The notes under the pieces are model-generated. The model saw only the letters and a program-made list of their open reading frames with translations. It was not told the DNA's origin and searched no databases. A program made the position numbers and the translations under genes. From a virus, in the IMG/VR virus record IMGVR_UViG_3300017963_000698, positions 1-25,927 of that record: DNA of 25,927 nt. One strand, given 5' to 3'. Below, one piece after another: positions 8,071 to 15,568 of this stretch. Within the stretch, counting starts at the first letter, position 1. Each line of letters begins with the position of its first letter.

Positions 8071-8924
8071 TTTCCTTCTACTGTAGCAATGCCACCAATA
8101 CTAAACCCTGTCAACTCTTTATTCTTTATCTTATTCCATATATTATCATCACTCACATGAACTGTCATCACCCAACTTCCTTTTTTGACATGTTTACCGT
8201 TTATATCATATGAAACAGGTGATATGTAAGATTCAACTAATTCAACACCAATATCACCAAACATATTATGCATAATCCCCAATTTTGTACTCCTATTATA
8301 GTTAGTTAAAAAGTTATGGGCTGTCTTTCTAATAGTTTCCGGCTTTTCCCAATCTTTATGTGCGTCAACCTCGTTAGGTTCTAAAACAATTCCAGTTACT
8401 ATCCTTAATTCTCTACCTTCCGCCTTTACTGTTTCTACCTCGCAGAACTCGAATTCTTTAGTTGGCACATCAATCAGATTACCTTGATCAGAAACCAATA
8501 ACCAACCGTCACCATCTTCTATAAGTCTATGTAATCCTTTGAGTTTTTTCCCTTTAAACATGATCTCTGTAGTACTAATAGAATCACCTGATAGCACCGC
8601 TAAACCTTGATCGATCACATCAATCTCTGATGTAAGTGCCTTGGATACATTTATATAGTGTGCCGGCTTGATATGTTTTGGTAAACTCATAGAGTTTTTA
8701 TGCTTATCAAACTCCTTAATTACCCTAATCGGATTATCACCAATAGGACTTTTTTCGGACTCCAAAACCAATAATGATGGTTCACCTATATCAAGTCTAA
8801 TCATCCAACGTTCATTAGCCAAATTAGAACCTATTTGAACAGGTTCACTCCAATTTTGTCTCTGTAAAACAAACTTTGCATTCGATAAAGAAAATTCACT
8901 TTTTTCAGAAAAACCTTTATTCAC
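8067..8924 (-). CDS. XkdF-like prohead protease with LigD-like N-terminal region
   Basis: A 285-residue protein with a GTG start that overlaps the upstream stop (GTGA). Residues about 170-281 match the XkdF family of phage prohead proteases: GIVLEPNEVDAHKDW, then IRKTAHNFLTNYN, then GIMHN, then ELVESYI, then VKKGSWVMTVHV-DD-IWNKIKNKELTGFSIGG. His219 and Ser275 are candidate catalytic residues, by analogy to herpesvirus-type capsid proteases. The first ~150 residues resemble the LigD phosphoesterase-like modules found beside such proteases (KFVLQRQNW near the start; MFKGKKLKGLHRL---DGWLLV near 122-145). It would cleave scaffold and capsid proteins during head maturation. Confidence 0.75.
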   Translation of the reverse strand: MNKGFSEKSEFSLSNAKFVLQRQNWSEPVQIGSNLANERWMIRLDIGEPSLLVLESEKSPIGDNPIRVIKEFDKHKNSMSLPKHIKPAHYINVSKALTSEIDVIDQGLAVLSGDSISTTEIMFKGKKLKGLHRLIEDGDGWLLVSDQGNLIDVPTKEFEFCEVETVKAEGRELRIVTGIVLEPNEVDAHKDWEKPETIRKTAHNFLTNYNRSTKLGIMHNMFGDIGVELVESYISPVSYDINGKHVKKGSWVMTVHVSDDNIWNKIKNKELTGFSIGGIATVEGK

Positions 8925-11590
8925 ATCAATCTCAACCCTACTAGATTGGATTCTTTTACCAATTCGTTGCGTACTGTTTCAATTTCACCTTCAGATTTTT
9001 CCCAATATTTCAACTCATCTGGTATCTGTTTTCTAATCGCTACAGGTAAAAACGAATAACCTTGCGGCGGTATCCAATGATCCTGAACGGATTGATCACT
9101 CAAAATATATGGCATTTGTTCTTTAGGACGAACAGATATCCATAATTGCTTATCTATAATCCCAGAATTCTTTTTTATAAATACATCTGTACATTCATTA
9201 CACAATTCTATTATATCACCGTCCCATTCTATGAAACTCATTTCACCTTCATTTTTGCATACTAGACATTCTTCTATCCTATCTGTTTTTTCTATTTTTA
9301 TGGCTCTAAAAACTAAACGCCCTTTGAAATTACCGTTCTTTAAAAAATATTCCCGGTAATCACTTTTTTGGACGCCATACTCTACAACACCTTGATCCAC
9401 AATATCAAACACACCAGGATATTGTGGATTACCACCTATAGGCGATGCCTTACCTAATACCGGATCTTTAGTTTTACCTTCGATATCTAGCCAGATATTC
9501 GGACAAACACCTTCATATTTGCTTACAATTTCCACTGGCAAAGAATCATCATCTACCATCCAATTGTTGTTTTTCCAATCCACTTTACTTATATTATCCA
9601 AACACCCTGATAATTTTTTTGCTGTTTCTAATGTAGTTACTGGTTTATCAATATCATATTCCTTTTGTATTTCCATAGTCCAACTAATCAAACTTTTATT
9701 GCATTCTGTTTCTACTCTAAAATCAGAATGCAAACTTTTACCGCACCAATGGTTTTGAACAACATATCTGTATGTACCAGACTCATCAGGGACAATAAGA
9801 TTACTTTCATCACATGACTTTTTTACCGGGTTATAATTCATAACTTCAAGTAAATCACCAGGTTGTATCCCAGTAGAACCGCCGCCGGTAATAAACGTTG
9901 AAAGCTTTCTAACTATCCAACCGCGTTTTTTAAGTTCATTAAACTTCTTTTTAGCTTTCATATCGTAATGAAGAATAAACTTACCTTTTAAACTCTTTAG
10001 TTTTTCTATAAACTTATCTTCATCAAATTCTTTTTCGCCAACACCTTGATCACGTTCTGGGTATGGCGGATCTAAATAAAAGAATGAATCTGGCGCATCA
10101 TACTTATCAAATAATTTTTCATAACTATCATTATGAATCTTTACACCCTTTAATCTTTCTTTAGTAAGCGCTAATCTATCTGGACCTTGGTATCTTTTAT
10201 TTTCAATCGAAGGATCTATACCTCTTATGTTTGTATCTACACGGTAAAAAGATGCAAACCTTTTATATACAAAACGGTAAAACCGTTCTATATCGTTTTT
10301 AGGTTTTAAATAATGTACCTTCTCTAATTGATCTCTTGTGCAAACCCAATTGAGTGATTGTATCTTTTTAATCTGATCTTCAGTTATATCTTGTATAAAC
10401 TTTAAACAAAAAGGTATCTCCGGGTTTATATCGTTCAATACTTCTACTTCACTCCGTTCTTTACGATAAAAAACCGCCGCACCACCGGCAAACGGTTCTA
10501 TATACGTTTTATGTTCTGGCATCATACTTACTACACGTCCGGCGACTCTGGTTTTTCCGGCAGTAGAACCCCACATAGATAATCTTCGTTTACTAACACT
10601 TTCTTTATTTTCCGTTTCACGTTCTAATATCTTACGTGCTTTATTCTGTAAATCTGATATTTGTTTATCAGATAAACCAAATTTGCTTTGTGGTATACGT
10701 GCTATAGCATTCCTCAAGTGTGGCAAATCAACTTTACCTGTAGCATCTTTATAAGGAAAATGCCGTAAACTTCTCGGTGCAGTTTTCCCTTCACCGACCT
10801 TTTTACCACCTGATTCAACATATAAAAAAGCACTATCCGGTAAATCGTTTATATAAGCCCTAGACCATACTGCTTTCTTTACAAAACATTGAAAACCAAA
10901 ATCTTTATCAACCCAATTTTTATTTGAAAACTCCTTTTCAAAATCAGAAGATAAGTCATCTAATCCGTTATCGGGCGGCGCCGGATGTTCCACACCATCT
11001 GAAGATAACTTATCCACAATCAAAGAATGTAGATTAGTTATCTTAATTGTGCTCAACTCGTCGGTGTTATCACCGTACATTTTATGTAGTTTCCAATGTA
11101 CGGCTTCAAGTTGTTCATTATCTAATCCGTCGATATCTATATCTGTAGTAATTTCGATATCTGATTTTTTTATTTCTTCTGTTATTTCTTCTACCTTCTT
11201 TTCAATTTCATTTATAAAACTAACATCGATTGGATTATCAAACTTATCCAACACTTCAACTTGACGATAATACAACACATCTGAATTCCAAGTTGGTTGT
11301 ACCTCTGCCCACTGTTTTCTAGTGTCTTCAGAGATCAAGTGTCTATTTTCTAAACTCTTAAAAGCATCGCCGTTCACAGCAACAGTATCACCTAACTTTA
11401 TTATACCTAAAGCTTTATTTTGACTAACCAAATAACACGTTTCATTTTTTATTTCAATAGGACGTGTTTTAACAAGCAAATCAGATTTGCCGTCTATCAA
11501 TGCCGTTGCTATAAAATGTGGTGAAACAGTGATACTTTCTATAGTAGTAACATCTGCTTCTTTTTGTGGTAATGTGGATACTCTTTTCAT
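8921..11590 (-). CDS. Fusion protein: phage head domain, Dam-type methylase, LigD phosphoesterase-like domain
   Basis: An 889-residue multidomain protein. Residues 1-230 are a phage domain of unknown role (HLISEDTRKQW---LYYRQVEV near 84-113). Residues about 246-325 carry a short motif common beside phage prohead proteases (RHFPYKDATGKVDLPHLRNAIARI). Residues about 339-588 form a complete D12-class adenine-N6 DNA methylase, with AdoMet motif EPFAGGAAVFY at 365-375 and catalytic DPPY at 507-510. Residues about 604-830 resemble the LigD 3'-phosphoesterase (YVVQNHWCGKSLHSDFRVE; His614, His621, Asp623, Arg625) and hold an inserted four-Cys zinc-ribbon-like segment at 776-800. ATGA coupling to the preceding gene and GTGA to the protease suggest equimolar production with head proteins. 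Possible role: DNA modification or repair linked to packaging; this is inference. Confidence 0.7.
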   Translation of the reverse strand: MKRVSTLPQKEADVTTIESITVSPHFIATALIDGKSDLLVKTRPIEIKNETCYLVSQNKALGIIKLGDTVAVNGDAFKSLENRHLISEDTRKQWAEVQPTWNSDVLYYRQVEVLDKFDNPIDVSFINEIEKKVEEITEEIKKSDIEITTDIDIDGLDNEQLEAVHWKLHKMYGDNTDELSTIKITNLHSLIVDKLSSDGVEHPAPPDNGLDDLSSDFEKEFSNKNWVDKDFGFQCFVKKAVWSRAYINDLPDSAFLYVESGGKKVGEGKTAPRSLRHFPYKDATGKVDLPHLRNAIARIPQSKFGLSDKQISDLQNKARKILERETENKESVSKRRLSMWGSTAGKTRVAGRVVSMMPEHKTYIEPFAGGAAVFYRKERSEVEVLNDINPEIPFCLKFIQDITEDQIKKIQSLNWVCTRDQLEKVHYLKPKNDIERFYRFVYKRFASFYRVDTNIRGIDPSIENKRYQGPDRLALTKERLKGVKIHNDSYEKLFDKYDAPDSFFYLDPPYPERDQGVGEKEFDEDKFIEKLKSLKGKFILHYDMKAKKKFNELKKRGWIVRKLSTFITGGGSTGIQPGDLLEVMNYNPVKKSCDESNLIVPDESGTYRYVVQNHWCGKSLHSDFRVETECNKSLISWTMEIQKEYDIDKPVTTLETAKKLSGCLDNISKVDWKNNNWMVDDDSLPVEIVSKYEGVCPNIWLDIEGKTKDPVLGKASPIGGNPQYPGVFDIVDQGVVEYGVQKSDYREYFLKNGNFKGRLVFRAIKIEKTDRIEECLVCKNEGEMSFIEWDGDIIELCNECTDVFIKKNSGIIDKQLWISVRPKEQMPYILSDQSVQDHWIPPQGYSFLPVAIRKQIPDELKYWEKSEGEIETVRNELVKESNLVGLRLM

Positions 11591-11850
11591 AATGCATTCC
11601 TATAATCTAAATCTTTAGGTTTTTTATTATGGCGTTTAAACCAGTTTGATCTAATTCTATCTATCTGTTCGTCGATAGGATTATCTTCGTTAGGTACACC
11701 TTGCAACATTTCAAGTTGATAAATTTGTCCGCTAGTCAAATCGCCTGTTTCGTCTAAAATATCTTCAGTGAGTTTCAAAATTTCTTCATCCTCTAAAGGT
11801 GGCGCCGTATCGTTTAGTTTTTCTAAAGCACTTTGTTTTTTATCTGGCAT
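11587..11850 (-). CDS. Small acidic hypothetical protein in head operon
   Basis: An 87-residue acidic protein with ATG start preceded by AAGGGGAAG. Its TGA overlaps the next ATG (ATGA). The sequence is helical by eye (DEEILKLTEDILDE, then EQIDRIRSNWFKRHNKK) with no motif I recognise. Position between the MuF-type head protein and the methylase fusion suggests a minor head or assembly protein. Confidence 0.65.
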   Translation of the reverse strand: MPDKKQSALEKLNDTAPPLEDEEILKLTEDILDETGDLTSGQIYQLEMLQGVPNEDNPIDEQIDRIRSNWFKRHNKKPKDLDYRNAL

Positions 11851-11864
11851 ATCTTCCCCTTAAT

Positions 11865-13838
11865 TTATGGTAACCTCGTAATATTAGTGGCTATATCCCT
11901 AACTAATAACGCTTTTTCGTCTTTTGTTATATTCGGAATATTATCTACAAAATCATAAATTACATCTTCTACCTCTGTAGATATTTTAACACCAGGACGG
12001 TTTATAGCGAATGAAGCTGTTTCAACGGCGTCAATTATTTGTTGTTCAGTCCAGTTTTTACCTACTACACGTTCAACAGATTCTAAGATATCTATTATTT
12101 GTCTATCATATGCACCAGGTGCTATCCATCTATCATAAAATTTTGTTCTCAGTTTAAACGGTTGTATAAAAGTATTCCTATGTAACACAAATTCTTGTGA
12201 TTTGCCATAAGCATTGTTCACACCTAATAGTTTACGCAAAATAGACTTAGATACTATTTCGGTTGTACCTTCTATAAGACTACGCGCAGAATCCTTAAAG
12301 GCTTTCATTGATGAACGATTAGAACCATGAACTACTTCGTGTATTAAAGTTTCTATCCCTAAATCTTGTTTATGTAAAAACGTATTTTTCCATGTACCAT
12401 CTAATATCTGTTTCAATTCGTCCGATATTGTTTCCGCACTAGATCTTTTAAGCTCTATTCTGCCGGTCCAATAGTGTGTGCCTAACGATTTTTTGTTTGT
12501 TCTAATGTATAATTTTTTGTTCTGCCCTTTTGTAAGTTCTTCAGGTAATAACGACCCTCTTTCCCTTGCTGGCGTTTGAGTCATACCAAAATGTTTTTCA
12601 AAAGTTTTATTGATAGTTTTTCTAATCTTACCTAACTCTTTTGTGCCATATAAACTATCCCATTGTTCTGATATAACCTTGAAATCCCCTACTAAATCAT
12701 CATGTGGATTTATAGTTGCTGTAGTTCTAGGCTTCGGTTTGGGTTTAGGTAAAACAGGTTTTGTTCTTATAGGTTTTGGTGCTCGTATTCCCATCTCTTT
12801 ACTTACAACATCTATATTACATCTACACCTGAAATGATACGGCGGCATTATAACATTAGCTTTTACAAGTCCTCTAGTACCCTTTGGTGATACTCTACCT
12901 ATTCTACCACCGGTTAAGTTATGAGCCATTTTAGTTGTTATAAACGGTTGCGCTTGTTTAACTTGTTCCGGCGTAGTAGCAGAAAGAAGATTTTCTAGTT
13001 GAATACCGGCATCAGATACAGTGAATTCTTTGCCGTCTAACATCTGGCATTTTTCACACGTCCTATGATCGTTTGGATTCACTACTTGAAACGTTGTAAA
13101 CCCAACATTACTAAACGCATTAAGTTGCGCCGTTACTCTCGCGGACGTTGCGGCATTAGCTGTCAAACCTTCAAAATATCTTTCACTAGTTCCTCTAAAG
13201 CCTTTAGGTATTTTTACATGTTTCAGATTAGATTCTACAACTTGTTTCATGGTTTTGCCGGCAGCTACTCTGCCGCGCCCATGCTCAATCAAATGTTCTT
13301 TAGTTACTTTAGCTATAGTATCAGAAACATTGTTTTTATAATGTTCTCCGATCCAAAAAACTTGATGCCCTTCTAATGCAGACATTGCCCTGTAATCCGA
13401 CATATCAAAATCAGGACGTACTTTGAATTTTTCAGCTTTAGCAACGAAAGTACCTGTACTAAAATCCATCGGCGCTTTAGTTATTTTATACGCTTTTTTT
13501 AATGCCGCGACATGAGATAAAGTATATATATTGATCATCTCATTATGAAATCGAACTGATACAACATCATACCACTTGTTCATAACTTCATCGATAGATT
13601 TTACTATACGACTTATATCCTTATCCGTTACAATCTCACTTGACTTATTTAACTCTTTTAATGCAACACTACTGGCTTCAGAAGCTAATCTATCCCATTG
13701 TTTACTTATATATTCACGCAACATAGTTTCAACTTTAGCGGTTTGTGTTAACTCATCTATCGCTAAAGCTTTAGATAACATAAAATCAACAATATTTATA
13801 CTGTCATAAAGTTGATCTATTTGTGTAATCTGTTGCAT
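11865..13838 (-). CDS. MuF/gp7-type minor head protein with C-terminal HEXXH metalloprotease-like domain
   Basis: A 657-residue protein. The first ~345 residues match SPP1 gp7 / Mu gpF head morphogenesis proteins: a helical N-terminus, a central TSARVTAQLNAF helix at 231-242, then NPNDHRTCEKCQMLDGKEF at 254-272 and PPYHFRCRCNID at 332-343, with the usual Cys/His residues. A Pro/Lys-rich linker follows at about 355-373. The extra ~280 residues contain ETLIHEVVHGSN at 496-507, a zincin HEXXH motif (His500, Glu501, His504), and LIEGTTE at 521-527, whose Glu residues could be the third zinc ligand. This matches the layout of MuF polymorphic effectors carried in phage heads. ATG directly follows the portal stop. 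Confidence 0.75.
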   Translation of the reverse strand: MQQITQIDQLYDSINIVDFMLSKALAIDELTQTAKVETMLREYISKQWDRLASEASSVALKELNKSSEIVTDKDISRIVKSIDEVMNKWYDVVSVRFHNEMINIYTLSHVAALKKAYKITKAPMDFSTGTFVAKAEKFKVRPDFDMSDYRAMSALEGHQVFWIGEHYKNNVSDTIAKVTKEHLIEHGRGRVAAGKTMKQVVESNLKHVKIPKGFRGTSERYFEGLTANAATSARVTAQLNAFSNVGFTTFQVVNPNDHRTCEKCQMLDGKEFTVSDAGIQLENLLSATTPEQVKQAQPFITTKMAHNLTGGRIGRVSPKGTRGLVKANVIMPPYHFRCRCNIDVVSKEMGIRAPKPIRTKPVLPKPKPKPRTTATINPHDDLVGDFKVISEQWDSLYGTKELGKIRKTINKTFEKHFGMTQTPARERGSLLPEELTKGQNKKLYIRTNKKSLGTHYWTGRIELKRSSAETISDELKQILDGTWKNTFLHKQDLGIETLIHEVVHGSNRSSMKAFKDSARSLIEGTTEIVSKSILRKLLGVNNAYGKSQEFVLHRNTFIQPFKLRTKFYDRWIAPGAYDRQIIDILESVERVVGKNWTEQQIIDAVETASFAINRPGVKISTEVEDVIYDFVDNIPNITKDEKALLVRDIATNITRLP

Positions 13839-15560
13839 TTATTCATCTTCATCTTGGATTAGTTTTTCAGACCAAGCTTCTTCTAAATGTTTTCTTAAAC
13901 TAAATAAACTATCAATCACATCTGTTTGATCTAAACTCTTTAACATTTTAGTCGGCGCAACCTGTTGTGATGGTTCTGTCACATCCGCTTGGTTCTTAAC
14001 GGCTTCTGCCATGGACAAACTAAACGGCATATCTGGATCGAATGTATCTGTCTTCTGTAACGGCGGCAACTCAAGACCTAGTATATCATTTAGAACCATC
14101 CTTGCGATCCGTGGTGTCATTCCGCCGGTCTTTTCAGCACCACCTAAGATCTTAACCAGTTCTGAATTGTCCGTAGTATTTGGACTATTGCTTTTGAATT
14201 TATAATAAACAGCACCAAGAATAGGAAATAATTCACGGTTTATCCAGTTATCAAATTCATTTCGTTCTGGCGCAAAAATTTGTTCATCAGCTAATCGCCG
14301 TGATGTTTCCGCCGTTGTTCTAGTATAGTCTGAACTCCTGCCAGTGAATATAGGTGGTAACCTCCAGGATACCCTTACTTTTTCGCGATTAGTTTCAGAA
14401 TACTTTTGAAACATTGCATCAGAATGTTGATCGTCTGTTAATGACTTTATATCTATTTTAACCTGTCCAGAGTCTTCACCTTCTTCACCCATGGGTTCGG
14501 CTTCTATAACTAACACTTTACTTCTGTTATCGTCACCCTGGATTTTCTCCATAAACTCTTGAATTCTAATAACTGTATCTTCTGTAAGCTGTCCATTGCT
14601 TACGGCAATTACTTGACTAGGAATCATATTATTACAAAATGTTATATAATTTATCTCACTAGATTTACGATCCCCTTCTATATCGATTATAGAACCCATA
14701 AACTTAGGTAACCCATATGCTGATCTGCTACAGTATATCTTCCAATGTTTTATTTCATTAGCCTTTAATTCTTCCGGCATTGGAGTTCCTTTACCATCCC
14801 AATTTTTTACTTTCTCTTCAGGAACTAATTCACCGGTTTCAACGTTGTATGTTCTATAATCGCCGAACTCTTTAAACCATCTTTGTGAATATGAACTACT
14901 CGAATAACTTCTAGTAGGACTAAGTGATATCTGAACAAATCTTCTAAACCGCTTATAAATTGTCATGGTATCTATTGAAATACTACCATCTACATTTAAT
15001 TTATGTATCGGCATATCAACTTTAATTGGAGTTACATCTGTAGGTGTTATCCTAACTTGATAACTTGGTACATGTGTAAAATACTGTATCTCGCCGTTTA
15101 TACTCCTTACTACTTCCCAATATCCATTACCTGTAGCTTCTATATCCTGTCTTGTGTCGCGTCTAAGTTTTGTAAACGATCGATCATATCCGGCGTTCTG
15201 AAAGAAGTTTTCAAGTTTTACAAATTCTATTCTAGCTTCTTTTTTAGTCTTATCGTCGATCTCTGCATCACCGTTTAACCTTGATACAAAATAATGCCCA
15301 AAACCGTCTATATTGGTTTCCATGGCATCTATACAAGGCCCCATTTCTGAATTCCGTTCTGATAATGTGGTTAGATAATACATATCAAACGGCGGTTCTA
15401 AAATCCTACCTTCTGCCTGTAAAGAAACTAATGGATTATCCTCTGCAAGTTGTTTTGACTTTCCAGGTTCATCATTTTTCTTAGTAGGTAAATCGATTAT
15501 CAAAGCACGTACTTTATTACCTTTAATTTTTGTATCAACTACTTCTGAGTTTATATGCAT
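13839..15560 (-). CDS. Phage portal protein (PBSX family type)
   Basis: A 573-residue protein that should form the dodecameric portal through which DNA enters and leaves the head. Typical parts are visible: PPFDMYYLTTLSERNSEMGPCIDAMETNIDGFG near 57-89, TGNGYWEVVRS near 142-152, YGLPKFMGSIIDIEGDR near 276-292, and the clip/crown region with RVSWRLPPIFTGRSSDYTRTTAETSRRLADEQIFAPERNEFDNWIN near 403-446. The latter is characteristic of the PBSX-type portals. The ATG at 15560 has an AGGAG site 5 bases upstream, overlapping the terminase stop. The C-terminus is acidic and helical. The place between large terminase and MuF-type protein is the standard order. Confidence 0.88.
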   Translation of the reverse strand: MHINSEVVDTKIKGNKVRALIIDLPTKKNDEPGKSKQLAEDNPLVSLQAEGRILEPPFDMYYLTTLSERNSEMGPCIDAMETNIDGFGHYFVSRLNGDAEIDDKTKKEARIEFVKLENFFQNAGYDRSFTKLRRDTRQDIEATGNGYWEVVRSINGEIQYFTHVPSYQVRITPTDVTPIKVDMPIHKLNVDGSISIDTMTIYKRFRRFVQISLSPTRSYSSSSYSQRWFKEFGDYRTYNVETGELVPEEKVKNWDGKGTPMPEELKANEIKHWKIYCSRSAYGLPKFMGSIIDIEGDRKSSEINYITFCNNMIPSQVIAVSNGQLTEDTVIRIQEFMEKIQGDDNRSKVLVIEAEPMGEEGEDSGQVKIDIKSLTDDQHSDAMFQKYSETNREKVRVSWRLPPIFTGRSSDYTRTTAETSRRLADEQIFAPERNEFDNWINRELFPILGAVYYKFKSNSPNTTDNSELVKILGGAEKTGGMTPRIARMVLNDILGLELPPLQKTDTFDPDMPFSLSMAEAVKNQADVTEPSQQVAPTKMLKSLDQTDVIDSLFSLRKHLEEAWSEKLIQDEDE

Positions 15561-15568
15561 AATATCTC

